Shown here: one piece after another, positions 23,610-38,138 of the stretch
How the letters are laid out: each line of letters opens with the position of its first letter
Position numbering within the stretch: the stretch's first letter is position 1
Source: Prosapia bicincta
Taxonomy: Eukaryota; Arthropoda; Insecta; Hemiptera; Cercopidae
Direction: 5' to 3'
DNA length: 64,000 nt
Assembly (NCBI GenBank): GCA_036971475.1
Contig: JBAIZL010000006.1
Span: 59,070,898 to 59,134,897, forward strand
The notes under the pieces: generated by a model
Databases searched by the model: none
The model's input: only the letters and a program-made list of their open reading frames with translations
What the model was told of the DNA's origin: nothing
Made by a program: the position numbers and the translations under genes

Positions 23610-26600
23610 TACAGCTCCAAGGTACGGTTGCATTCACCACCGTTAGGCGACGAATGTTCTAATGTGTAGAGCCATTTTACTGTTATCCTACACGTCCAAG
23701 GTACGATTGCATTCACCACCGTTAGGCGACGAATGTTCTAATGTGTAGAGCCATTTTACTGTTATCCTACAGATCCAAGGTACGATTGCATTCACCACCG
23801 TTAGGCGACGAATGTTCTAATGTATTGAGCCATTTTACTGTTATCCTATAGGTCCAAGGTACGATTGCATTCACCAACGTAAGGCGACGAATGTTCTAAT
23901 GTATTGAGCCATTTTACTGTTATCCTACAGGTCCAAGGTACGGTTGCATTCACCACCGTTAGGCGACGAATGTTCTAATGTGTAGAGCCATTTTACTGTT
24001 ATCCTACACGTCCAAGGTACGATTGCATTCACCACCGTTAGGCGACGAATGTTCTAATGTGTAGAGCCATTTTACTGTTATCCTACAGATCCAAGGTACG
24101 ATTGCATTCACCACCGTTAGGCGACGAATGTTCTAATGTGTAGAGCCATTTTACTGTTATCCTATAGATCCAAGGTACGATTGCATTCACCACCGTTAGG
24201 CGACGAATGTTCTAATGTGTAGAGCCATTTTACTGTTATCCTACAGATCCAAGGTACGATTGCATTCACCACCGTTAGGCGACGAATGTTCTAATGTGTA
24301 GAGCCATTTTACTGTTATCCTACAGATCCAAGGTACGGTTGCATTCACCACCGTTAGGCGACGAATGTTCTAATGTGTAGAGCCATTTTACTGTTATCCT
24401 ACAGATCCAAGGTACGATTGCATTCACCACCGTTAGGTGACGAATGTTCTAATGTGTAGAGCCATTTTACTGTTATCCTACAGCTCCAAGGTACGGTTGC
24501 ATTCACCACCGTTAGGCGACGAATGTTCTAATGTATTGAGCCATTTTACTGTTATCTTACAGGTCCAAGGTACGATTGCATTCACCACCGTAAGGCGACG
24601 AATGTTCTAATGTATTGAGCCATTTTACTGTTATCCTATAGGTCCAAGGTATGATTGCATTCACCACCGTTAGGCGACGAATGTTCTAATGTGTAGAGTC
24701 ATTTTACTGTTATCCTACAGGTCCAAGGTAAGGTTGCATTCACCACCGTTAGGGGACGAATGTTCTAATGTGTAGAGCCATTTTACTGTTATCTTACAGG
24801 TCCAAGAAACGATTGCATTCATCACCGTTAGGTGACGAATGTTCTAATGTGTAGAGCCATTATACTGTTATCCTACAGGTCCAAGGTACGGTTGCATTCA
24901 CCACCGTTAGGCGACGAATGTTCTAATGTATTGAGCCATTTTACTGTTATCCTACAGGTCCAAGGTACGATTGCATTCACCAACGTAAGGCGACGAATGT
25001 TCTAATGTATTGAGCCATTTTACTGTTATCCTACAGGTCCAAGGTACGGTTGCATTCACCACCGTTAGGCGACGAATGTTCTAATGTGTAGAGCCATTTT
25101 ACTGTTATCCTACAGGTCCAAGGTACGATTGCATTCACCACCGTTAGGCGACGAAGGTTCTAATGTGTAGAGCCATTTTACTGTTATCCTACAGGTCCAA
25201 GGTACGATTGCATTCACCACCGTTAGGCGACGAAGGTTCTAATGTGTAGAGCCATTTTACTGTTATCCTACAGGTCCAAGGTACGATTGCATTCACCACC
25301 GTTAGGCGACGAAGGTTCTAATGTGTAGAGCCATTTTACTGTTATCCTACAGGTCCAAGGTACGATTGCATTCACCACCGTTAGGCGACGAAGGTTCTAA
25401 TGTGTAGAGCCATTTTACTGTTATCCTACAGATCCAAGGTACGATTGCATTCACCAACGTAAGGCGACGAATGTTCTAATGTATTGAGCCATTTTACTGT
25501 TATCCTACAGGACCAAGGTACGGTTGCATTCACCACCGTTAGGCGACGAATGTTCTAATGTGTAGAGCCATTTTACTGTTATCCTACAGGTCCAAAGTAC
25601 GGTTGCATTCACCACCGTTAGGCGACGAGGGTTCTAATGTGTAGAGCCATTTTACTGTTATCCTACAGATCCAAGGTACGATTGCATTCACCACCGTTAG
25701 GCGACGAATGTTCTAATGTGTAGAGCCATTTTACTGCTATCCTATAGATCCAAGGTACGATTGCATTCACCACCGTTAGGCGAGGAATGTTCTAATGTGT
25801 AGAGCCATTTTACTGTTATCCTACAGATCCAAGGTACGATTGCATTCACCACCGTTAGGCGACGAATGTTCTAATGTGTAGAGCCATTTTACTGTTATCC
25901 TACAGATCCAAGGTACGGTTGCATTCACCACCGTTAGGCGACGAATGTTCTAATGTGTAGAGCCATTTTACTGTTATCCTACAGGTCCAAGGCATGATTG
26001 CATTCACCACCGTTAGGCGACGAATGTTCTAATGTGTAGAGCCATTTTACTGTTATCCTACAGATCCAAGGTACGATTGCATTCACCACCGTTAGGCGAC
26101 GAATGTTCTAATGTGTAGAGCCATTTTACTGTTATCCTACAGATCCAAGGTACGGTTGCATTCACCACCGTTAGGCGACGAATGTTCTAATGTGTAGAGC
26201 CATTTTACTGTTATCCTACAGGTCCAAGGTACGATTGCATTCACCACCGTTAGGCGACGAATGTTGTAATGTGTAGAGCCATTTTACTGTTATCCTACAG
26301 GTCCAAGGTACGATTCCATTTACCATCTTTAGGCGACGAATGTTGTAATGTGTAGAGCCATTTTACTGTTATCCTACAGGTCCAAGGCACGGTTGCATTC
26401 ACCACCGTTAGGCGACGAATTATCAAATGTGTAGAGCCATTTTATTGTTATCCTATAGGTCCAAGGTACGGCTGCATTCACCACCGTTAGGCGACGAATG
26501 TTCTAATGTGTAGAGCCATTTTACTGTTATCCTACACGTCCAAGGTACGATTGCATTCACCACCGTTAGGCGACGAATGTTCTAATGTGTAGAGTCATTT

Positions 26601-27160
26601 TACTGTTATCCTACAGGTCCAAGGTAAGGTTGCATTCACCACCGTTTGGCGACGAATGTTCTAATGTGTAGAGCCATTTTACTGTTATCTTACAGGTCCA
26701 AGGTACGATTGCATTCACCACCGTTAGGCGACGAATGTTCTAATGTATTGAGCCATTTTACTGTTATCCTACAGGTCCAAGGAACGATTGTATTCACCAA
26801 CGTAAGGCGACGAATGTTCTAATGTATTGAGCCATTTTACTGTTATCCTACAGGTCCAAGGTAAGGTTGCATTCACCACCGTTTGGCGACGAATGTTCTA
26901 ATGTGTAGAGCCATTTTACTGTTATCTTACAGGTCCAAAGTACGGTTGAATTCACCACCGTTAGGCAACGAATGTTCTAATGTGTAGAGCCATTTTACTG
27001 TTATCCTACAGGTCCAAAGTACGGTTGCATTCACCACCGTTAGGCGACGAATGTTCTAATGTGTAGAGCCATTTTACTGTTATCCTACAGGTCCAAAGTA
27101 CGGTTGCATTCACCACCGTTAGGCGACGAATGTTCTAATGTGTAGAGCCATTTTACTGTT
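23610..27160. repeat. Satellite block duplication 1, right copy
   Basis: Repeats the variant order of 19660-23130, including rare marks such as ATTATCAAATG (22390/26419) and TTGAATTCACC (22917/26946). It carries one additional unit relative to the left copy. Confidence 0.8.
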
Positions 27161-30100
27161 ATCCTACAGGTCCAAAGTACGGTTGCATTCACCACCGTTA
27201 GGCAACGAATGTTCTAATGTGTAGAGCCATTTTACTGTTATCGTACAGATCCAAGGTACGATTGCATTCACCACCGTTAGGCGACGAATGTTCTAATGTG
27301 TAGAGCCATTTTACTGTTATCCTACAGATCCAAGGTACGATTGCATTCACCACCGTTAGGCGACGAATGTTCTAATGTGTAGAGCCATTTTACTGTTATC
27401 CTACAGGTCCAAAGTACGATTGCATTCACCACCGTTAGGCGACGAATGTTCTAATGTGTAGAGCCATTTTACTGTTATCCTACAGATCCAAGGTACGATT
27501 GCATTCACCACCGTTAGGCGACGAATGTTCTAATGTGTAGAGCCATTTTACTGTTATCCTACAGGTCCAAAGTACGATTGCATTCACCACCGTTAGGCGA
27601 CGAATGTTGTAATGTGTAGAGCCATTTTACTGTTATCCTACAGGTCCAAGGTACGATTCCATTTACCGTCTTTAGGCGACGAATGTTGTAATGTGTAGAG
27701 CCATTTTACTGTTATCCTACAGGTCCAAGGCACGGTTGCATTCACCACCGTTAGGCGACGAATTATCTAATGTGTAGAGCCATTTTACTGTTATCCTACA
27801 GATCCAAGGTACGGTTGCATTCACCACCATTAGGCGACGAAGGTTCTAATGTGTAGAGCCATTTTACTGTTATCCTACAGGTCCAAGGTACGATTGCATT
27901 CACCACCGTTAGGCGACGAATGTTCTAATGTGTAGAGCCATTTTACTGTTATCCTACAGGTCCAAGGTACGGTTGCATTCACCACTGTTAGGCGACGAAT
28001 GTTGTAATGTGTAGAGCCATTTTACTGTTATCCTACAGGTCCAAGGTACGGTTGCATTCACCACTGTTAGGCGACGAATGTTGTAATGTGTAGAGCCATT
28101 TTACTGTTATCCTACAGGTCCAACGTACGATTCCATTTACCACTGTTAGGCGACGAATGTTGTAATGTGTAGAGCCATTTTACTGTTATCCTACAGGTCC
28201 AAGGTACGGTTGCATTCACCACTGTTAGGCGACGAATGTTGTAATGTGTAGAGCCATTTTACTGTTATCCTACAGGTCCAAGGTACGATTCCATTTACCG
28301 TCTTTAGGCGACGAATGTTGTAATGTGTAGAGCCATTTTACTGTTATCCTACAGGTCCAAGGCACGGTTGCATTCACCACCGTTAGGCGACGAATTATCT
28401 AATGTGTAGAGCCATTTTATTGTTATCCTATAGGTCCAAGGTACGGCTACATTCACCACCGTTAGGCGACGAATGTTCTAATGTGTAGAGCCATTTTACT
28501 GTTATCCTACAGATCCAAGGTATGATTGCATTCACTAACGTTAGGCGACGAATGTTGTAATGTGTAGAGCCATTTTACTGTTATCCTACAGGTCCAAGGT
28601 ACAGTTGCATTCACCACCGTTAGACAACGAATGTTTAAATGGATTGAGCCATTTTACTGTTATTCTACAGGTCCAAGGTACGATTGCATTCACCACCGTT
28701 AGGCGACGATTGTTCTAATGTATTGGGCCATTTTACTGTTATCCTACTGGTCCAAGGTACGATTGCATTCACCACCGTTAGGCAACGAATGTTCTAATGT
28801 GTAGTGCCATTTTATTGTTATCCTACAGGTCCAAGGTACGATTGCATTCACCACCGTTAGGCGACGAATGTTCTAAAGTGTAGTGCCATTTTATTGTTAT
28901 CCTACAGGTCCAAGGTACGATTGCATTCACCACTGTTAGGCAACGAATATTCTAATGTGTAGTGCCATTTTATTGTTATACTACAGGTTCAAGGTACGAT
29001 TGCATTCACCACCGTTAGGCGACGAATGTTCTAATGTGTAGTGCCATTTTATTGTTATCCTACAGGTCCAAGGCACGGTTGCAATCACCACCGTTAGACA
29101 ACGAATGTTCTAATGTGTAGAGCCATTTTACTGTTATCCTACAGGTCCAAGGTACGGTTGCATTCACCACCGTTAGGCGACGAATGTTCTAATGTGTAGA
29201 GCCATTTTACTGTTATCCTACAGATCCAAGGTACGATTGCATTCACCACCGTTAGGCGACGAATTATCAAATGTGTAGAGCCATTTTACTGTTATCCTAC
29301 AGATCCAAGGTACGATTGCATTCACCTCCGTTAGGCGACGAATTATCAAATGTGTAGAGCCATTTTACTGTTATCCTACAGATCCAAGGTACGATTGCAT
29401 TCACCACCGTTAGGCGACGAATGTTCTAATGTGTAGTGCCATTTTATTGTTATCCTACAGGTCCAAGGCACGGTTGCATTCACCACCGTTAGGCGACGAA
29501 TGTTCTAATGTGTAGAACCATTTTACTGTTATCCTACACGTCCAAGGTACGGTTGCATTCACCACCGTTAGGCGACGAATGTTCTAATGTGTAGAGCCAT
29601 TTTACTGTTAATCTACAGATCCAAGGTACGATTGCATTCACCACCGTTAGGCGACGAATTATCAAATGTGTAGAGCCATTTTACTGTTATCCTACAGATC
29701 CAAGGTACGATTGCATTCACCACCGTTAGGCGACGAATTATCAAATGTGTAGAGCCATTTTACTGTTATTCTACAGATCCAAGGTACGATTGCATTCACC
29801 ACCGTTAGGCGACGAATGTTCTAATGTGTAGTGCCATTTTATTGTTATCCTACAGGTCCAAGGCACGGTTGCATTCACCACCGTTAGGCGACGAATGTTC
29901 TAATGTGTAGAGCCATTTTACTGTTATCCTACACGTCCAAGGTACGGTTGCATTCACCACCGTTAGGCGACGAATGTTCTAATGTGTAGAGCCATTTTAC
30001 TGTTATCCTACAGATCCAAGGTACGATTGCATTCACCACCCTTAGGCGACGAATTATCAAATGTGTAGAGCCATTTTATTGTTATCCTACAGATCCAAGG

Positions 30101-31344
30101 TACGATTGCATTCACCACCGTTAGGCGACGAATTATCAAATGTGTAGAGCCATTTTATTGTTATCCTACTAATCCAAGGCACGGTTGCATTCACCACCGT
30201 TAGGCGACGAATGTTCTAATGTGTAGAGCCATTTTACTGTTATCCTACAGATCCAAGGTACGATTGCATTCACCACCATTAGGCGACGAATGTTGTAATG
30301 TGTAGAGCCATTTTACTGATATCCTACAGGTCCAAGGCACGGTTGCATTCACCACCGTTAGGCAACGAATGTTCTAATGTGTAGAGCCATTTTACTGTTA
30401 TCCTACAGGTCCAAGGTACGATTGCATTCAACACCGTTAGGCGACGAATGTTCTAATGTGTAGAGCCATTTTACTGTTATCCTACAGGTCCAAGGTACGG
30501 TTGCATTCACCATCGCTTGGCGACGAATGTTCTAATGTGTAGAGCCATTTTACTGTTATCCTACTGATCCGAGGTACGATTGCATTCACCACCGTTAGGC
30601 GACGAATGTTCTAATGTGTAGAGCCATTTTACTGTTATCCTACAGGTCCAAGGTACGGTTGCATTCACCACCGTTAGGTGACGAATGTTCTAATGTGTAG
30701 AGCCATTTTACTGTTATCCTACAGATCCGCGGTACGATTTCATTCACCATCGTTAGGTGACGAATGTTCTAATGTGTAGAGCTATTTTACTGTTATCCTA
30801 CAGATCCGAGGTACGATTGGATTCACCAACGCTAGGCGACGAATGTTCTAATGTGTAGAGCCATTTTACTGTTATCCTACAGACCCAAGGTACGATTGCA
30901 TTCATCACCGTTAGGCGACGAATGTTCTAATGTGTAGAGCCATTTTGCTGTTATCCTACAGGTCCAAGGCATGATTGCATTCACTACCGTTAGGCGACGA
31001 ATGTTCTAATGTGTAGAGCCATTATACTGTTATCCTACAGATCTAAGGTACGATTGCATTCACCACCGTTAGGCGACGAATGTTCTAATGTGTAGAGCCA
31101 TTTTACTGTTATGCTACAGATCCAAGGTACGATTGCATTCACCACCGTTAGGCGACGAATGTTCTAATGTGTAGAGCCATTTTACTGTTATCCTACAGAT
31201 CCAAGGTACGATTGCATTTACCACCGTTAGGCGACGAATGTTCTAATGTGTAGAGCCATTTTACTGTTATCCTACAGATCCAAGGTACGGTTGCATTCAC
31301 CACCGTTAGGCGACGAATGTTCTAATGTGTACAGCCATTTTACT

Positions 31345-34300
31345 GTTATCCTACAGGTCCAAGGCATGATTGCATTCACCACCGTTAGGCGACGAATGTT
31401 CTAATGTGTAGAGCCATTTTACTGTTATCCTATAGATCCAAGGTACGATTGCATTCACCACCGTTAGGCGACGAATGTTGTAATGTGTAGAGCCATTTTA
31501 CTGTTATCCTACAGGTCCAAGGTACGATTCCATTTACCATCTTTAGGCGACGAATGTTGTAATGTGTAGAGCCATTTTACTGTTATCCTACAGGTCCAAG
31601 GCACGGTTGCATTCCCCACCGTTAGGCGACGAATGTTCTAATGTGTAGTGCCATTTTACTGTTATCCTACAGGTCCAAGGTACGGTTGCATTTACCATCT
31701 TTAGGCGACGAATGTTCTAATGTGTAGAGCCATTTTATTGTTATCCTATAGGTCCAAGGTACGGCTGCATTCACCACCGTTAGGCGACGAATGTTCTAAT
31801 GTATTGAGCCATTTTACTGTTATCCTACAGGTCCAAGGTACGATTCCATTTACCATCTTTAGGCGACGAATGTTCTAATGTGTAGAGCCATTTTATTGTT
31901 ATCCTATAGGTCCAAGGTACGGCTGCATTCACCACCGTTAGGCGACGAATGTTCTAATGTGTAGAGCCATTTTACTGTTATCCTACACGTCCAAGGTACG
32001 ATTGCATTCACCACCGTTAGGTGACGAATGTTCTAATGCGTAGAGCCATTTTACTGTTATCCTACAGATCCAAGGTACGATTGCATTCACCACCGTTAGG
32101 CGACGAATGTTCTAATGTGTAGAGCCATTTTACTGTTATCCTACAGATCCAAGGTATGATTGCATTCACTAATGTTAGGCGACGAATGTTGTAATGTGTA
32201 GAGCCATTTTACTGTTATCCTACAGGTCCAAGGTACGGTTGCATTCACCACCGTTAGACAACGAATGTTTAAATGTATTGTGCCATTTTACTGTTATCCT
32301 ACAGGTCCAAGGTATGATTGCATTCACCACCGTTAGGCGACGAATGTTCTAATGTATTGAGCCATTTTACTGTTATCCTACTGGTCCAAGGTACGATTGC
32401 ATTCACCACCGTTAGGCAACGAATGTTCTAATGTATTGAGCCATTTTACTGTTATCCTACAGGTCCAAGGTACGATTGCATTCACCACCGTTAGGCGACG
32501 AATGTTCTAATGTGTAGAGCCATTTTACTGTTATCCTACAGGTCCAAGGTACGATTGCATTCATCACCGTTAGGCGACGAATGTTCTAATGTATTGAGCC
32601 ATTTTACTGTTATCCTACAGGTCCAAGGTACGATTGCATTCACCACCGTTAGGCGACGAATGTTCTAATGTGTAGAGCCGTTTTACTGTTATCCTACAGG
32701 TCCAAGGTACGATTGCATTCACCACCGTTAGGCAACGAATGTTTTAATGTAATGAGCCATTTTACTGTTATCCTACAGATCCAAGGTACGATTGCATTCA
32801 CCACCGTTAGGCGACGAATGTTCTAATGTGTAGAGCCATTTTACTGTTATCCTACAGGTCCAAGCTACGGTTGCATTCATCACCGTTAGGCGACGAATGA
32901 TCAAATGTGTAGAGCCATTTTTCTGTTATCCTACAGGTCCAAGGTAGAATTGCATTCATCACCGTTAGGCAACGAATGTTGTAATGATTAGAGCCATTTT
33001 ACTGTTATCCTACAGGTCCAAGGTACGATTGCATTCACCACCGTTAGGCAACGAATGTTCTAATGTGCAGAGCCATTTTACTGTTATCCTAAAGGTCCAA
33101 GGTATGATTGCATTCACCACCGTTAGGCGACGAATGTTCTAATGTGTAGAACAATTTTACTGTTATCCTACAGATCCGAGGTACGATTGCATTCACCAAC
33201 GTTAGGCGACGAATGTTCTAATGTGTAGAGCCATTTTACTGTTATCCTACAGGTCCAAGGTACGATTCCATTTACCATCTTTAGGCGACGAATGTTCTAA
33301 TGTGTAGAGCCATTTTACTGTTATCCTACAGGTCCAAGGTACGATTGCATTCACCACCGTTAGGCGACTAATGTTGTAATGTGTAGAGCCATTTTACTGT
33401 TATCCTACAGGTCCAAGGTACGATTGCATTCACCACCGTTAGGCGACGAATGTAGTAATGTGTAGAGCCATTTTACTGTTATCCTACAGGTCCAAGGTAC
33501 GATTGCATTCACCACCGTTAGGCGACGAATGTTCTAATGTGTAGAGCCATTTTACTGTTATCCTACAGGTCCAAAGTACGATTGCATTCACCACCGTTAG
33601 GCGACGAATGTTGTAATGTGTAGAGCCATTTTACTGTTATCCTACAGGTCCAAGGTACGATTGCATTCACCACCGTTAGGCGACGAATGTTGTAATGTGT
33701 AGAGCCATTTTACTGTTATCCTACAGGTCCAAGGTACGATTGCATTCACCACCGTTAGGCGACGAATGTTGTAATGTGTAGAGCCATTTTACTGTTATCC
33801 TACAGGTCCAAGGTACGATTCCATTTACCATCTTTAGGCGACGAATGTTCTAATGTGTAGAGCCATTTTACTGTTATCCTACAGATCCAAGGTACGATTG
33901 CATTCACCACCGTTAGGCGACGAATGTTCTAATGTGTAGAGCCATTTTACTGTTATCCTACAGGTCCAAGGTACGATTGCATTCACCACCGTTAGGCGAC
34001 GAATGTTGTAATGTGTAGAGCTATTTTACTGTTATCCTGCAGGTCCAAGATACGATTCCATTTACCATCTTTAGGCGACGAATGTTGTAATGTGTAGAGC
34101 CATTTTACTGTTATCCTACAGGTCCAAGCCACGGTTGCATTCACCACCGTTAGGCGACGAATTATCTAATGTGTAGAGCCATTTTACTGTTATCCTACAG
34201 GTCCAAGGTACGATTGCATTCACCACCGTTAGGCGTCGAATGTTCTAATGTGTAGAGCCATTTTACTGATATCCTACAGATCCGAGGTACGATTGCATTC

Positions 34301-34741
34301 ACCAACGTTAGGCGACGAATGTTCTAATGTGTAGAGCCATTTTACTGTTATCCTACAGGTACAAGGTACGGTTGCATTCATCACCGTTAGGCAACGAATG
34401 TTCTAATGTGTAGAGCCATTTTACTGTTATCCTACAGGTCCAAGGTACGATTGCATTCACCACCGTTAGGCGACGAATGTTCTAATGTATTGAGCCATTT
34501 TACTGTTATCCTACAGGTCCAAGGTACGATTCCATTCACCACTGTTAGGCGACGAATGTTTTAATGTTAAGGGCCATTTAACTGTTATCCTACAGGTCTA
34601 AGGTACGATTCCATTTACCACTGTTAGGCGACGAATGTTCTAATGTGTAGAGCCATTTTACTGTTATCCTACAGGTCCAAGGTACGATTCCATTCACCAC
34701 TGTTAGGTGACGAATGTTCTAATGTGTAGAGCCATTTTACT
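31345..34741. repeat. Satellite block duplication 2, left copy (43 units)
   Basis: A block of 3397 bases (43 x 79) followed immediately by its copy. Rare marks such as GGCATGATTGC (31363/34760), GTAATGATTAGAGCC and TTTTAATGTAATGAGCC recur at exactly +3397. Confidence 0.88.
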
Positions 34742-37700
34742 GTTATCCTACAGGTCCAAGGCATGATTGCATTCACCACCGTTAGGCGACGAATGTTCTA
34801 ATGTGTAGAGCCATTTTACTGTTATCCTATAGATCCAAGGTACGATTGCATTCACCACCGTTAGGCGACGAATGTTGTAATGTGTAGAGCCATTTTACTG
34901 TTATCCTACAGGTCCAAGGTACGATTCCATTTACCATCTTTAGGCGACGAATGTTGTAATGTGTAGAGCCATTTTACTGTTATCCTACAGGTCCAAGGCA
35001 CGGTTGCATTCCCCACCGTTAGGCGACGAATGTTCTAATGTGTAGTGCCATTTTACTGTTATCCTACAGGTCCAAGGTACGGTTGCATTTACCATCTTTA
35101 GGCGACGAATGTTCTAATGTGTAGAGCCATTTTATTGTTATCCTATAGGTCCAAGGTACGGCTGCATTCACCACCGTTAGGCGACGAATGTTCTAATGTA
35201 TTGAGCCATTTTACTGTTATCCTACAGGTCCAAGGTACGATTCCATTTACCATCTTTAGGCGACGAATGTTCTAATGTGTAGAGCCATTTTATTGTTATC
35301 CTATAGGTCCAAGGTACGGCTGCATTCACCACCGTTAGGCGACGAATGTTCTAATGTGTAGAGCCATTTTACTGTTATCCTACACGTCCAAGGTACGATT
35401 GCATTCACCACCGTTAGGTGACGAATGTTCTAATGCGTAGAGCCATTTTACTGTTATCCTACAGATCCAAGGTACGATTGCATTCACCACCGTTAGGCGA
35501 CGAATGTTCTAATGTGTAGAGCCATTTTACTGTTATCCTACAGATCCAAGGTATGATTGCATTCACTAATGTTAGGCGACGAATGTTGTAATGTGTAGAG
35601 CCATTTTACTGTTATCCTACAGGTCCAAGGTACGGTTGCATTCACCACCGTTAGACAACGAATATTTAAATGTATTGTGCCATTTTACTGTTATCCTACA
35701 GGTCCAAGGTATGATTGCATTCACCACCGTTAGGCGACGAATGTTCTAATGTATTGAGCCATTTTACTGTTATCCTACTGGTCCAAGGTACGATTGCATT
35801 CACCACCGTTAGGCAACGAATGTTCTAATGTATTGAGCCATTTTACTGTTATCCTACAGGTCCAAGGTACGATTGCATTCACCACCGTTAGGCGACGAAT
35901 GTTCTAATGTGTAGAGCCATTTTACTGTTATCCTACAGGTCCAAGGTACGATTGCATTCATCACCGTTAGGCGACGAATGTTCTAATGTATTGAGCCATT
36001 TTACTGTTATCCTACAGGTCCAAGGTACGATTGCATTCACCACCGTTAGGCGACGAATGTTCTAATGTGTAGAGCCGTTTTACTGTTATCCTACAGGTCC
36101 AAGGTACGATTGCATTCACCACCGTTAGGCAACGAATGTTTTAATGTAATGAGCCATTTTACTGTTATCCTACAGATCCAAGGTACGATTGCATTCACCA
36201 CCGTTAGGCGACGAATGTTCTAATGTGTAGAGCCATTTTACTGTTATCCTACAGGTCCAAGCTACGGTTGCATTCATCACCGTTAGGCGACGAATGATCA
36301 AATGTGTAGAGCCATTTTTCTGTTATCCTACAGGTCCAAGGTAGAATTGCATTCATCACCGTTAGGCAACGAATGTTGTAATGATTAGAGCCATTTTACT
36401 GTTATCCTACAGGTCCAAGGTACGATTGCATTCACCACCGTTAGGCAACGAATGTTCTAATGTGCAGAGCCATTTTACTGTTATCCTAAAGGTCCAAGGT
36501 ATGATTGCATTCACCACCGTTAGGCGACGAATGTTCTAATGTGTAGAACAATTTTACTGTTATCCTACAGATCCGAGGTACGATTGCATTCACCAACGTT
36601 AGGCGACGAATGTTCTAATGTGTAGAGCCATTTTACTGTTATCCTACAGGTCCAAGGTACGATTCCATTTACCATCTTTAGGCGACGAATGTTCTAATGT
36701 GTAGAGCCATTTTACTGTTATCCTACAGGTCCAAGGTACGATTGCATTCACCACCGTTAGGCGACTAATGTTGTAATGTGTAGAGCCATTTTACTGTTAT
36801 CCTACAGGTCCAAGGTACGATTGCATTCACCACCGTTAGGCGACGAATGTAGTAATGTGTAGAGCCATTTTACTGTTATCCTACAGGTCCAAGGTACGAT
36901 TGCATTCACCACCGTTAGGCGACGAATGTTCTAATGTGTAGAGCCATTTTACTGTTATCCTACAGGTCCAAAGTACGATTGCATTCACCACCGTTAGGCG
37001 ACGAATGTTGTAATGTGTAGAGCCATTTTACTGTTATCCTACAGGTCCAAGGTACGATTGCATTCACCACCGTTAGGCGACGAATGTTGTAATGTGTAGA
37101 GCCATTTTATTGTTATCCTACAGGTCCAAGGTACGATTGCATTCACCACCGTTAGGCGACGAATGTTGTAATGTGTAGAGCCATTTTACTGTTATCCTAC
37201 AGGTCCAAGGTACGATTCCATTTACCATCTTTAGGCGACGAATGTTCTAATGTGTAGAGCCATTTTACTGTTATCCTACAGATCCAAGGTACGATTGCAT
37301 TCACCACCGTTAGGCGACGAATGTTCTAATGTGTAGAGCCATTTTACTGTTATCCTACAGGTCCAAGGTACGATTGCATTCACCACCGTTAGGCGACGAA
37401 TGTTGTAATGTGTAGAGCTATTTTACTGTTATCCTGCAGGTCCAAGATACGATTCCATTTACCATCTTTAGGCGACGAATGTTGTAATGTGTAGAGCCAT
37501 TTTACTGTTATCCTACAGGTCCAAGCCACGGTTGCATTCACCACCGTTAGGCGACGAATTATCTAATGTGTAGAGCCATTTTACTGTTATCCTACAGGTC
37601 CAAGGTACGATTGCATTCACCACCGTTAGGCGTCGAATGTTCTAATGTGTAGAGCCATTTTACTGATATCCTACAGATCCGAGGTACGATTGCATTCACC

Positions 37701-38138
37701 AACGTTAGGCGACGAATGTTCTAATGTGTAGAGCCATTTTACTGTTATCCTACAGGTACAAGGTACGGTTGCATTCATCACCGTTAGGCAACGAATGTTC
37801 TAATGTGTAGAGCCATTTTACTGTTATCCTACAGGTCCAAGGTACGATTGCATTCACCACCGTTAGGCGACGAATGTTCTAATGTATTGAGCCATTTTAC
37901 TGTTATCCTACAGGTCCAAGGTACGATTCCATTCACCACTGTTAGGCGACGAATGTTTTAATGTTAAGGGCCATTTAACTGTTATCCTACAGGTCTAAGG
38001 TACGATTCCATTTACCACTGTTAGGCGACGAATGTTCTAATGTGTAGAGCCATTTTACTGTTATCCTACAGGTCCAAGGTACGATTCCATTCACCACTGT
38101 TAGGTGACGAATGTTCTAATGTGTAGAGCCATTTTACT
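34742..38138. repeat. Satellite block duplication 2, right copy (43 units)
   Basis: Directly adjoins the left copy. Only a few differences were noticed, for example CGAATATTTAAATG at 35658 where the left copy has CGAATGTTTAAATG, and CATTTTATTG near 37103 where it has CATTTTACTG. This suggests a recent event. Confidence 0.88.
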
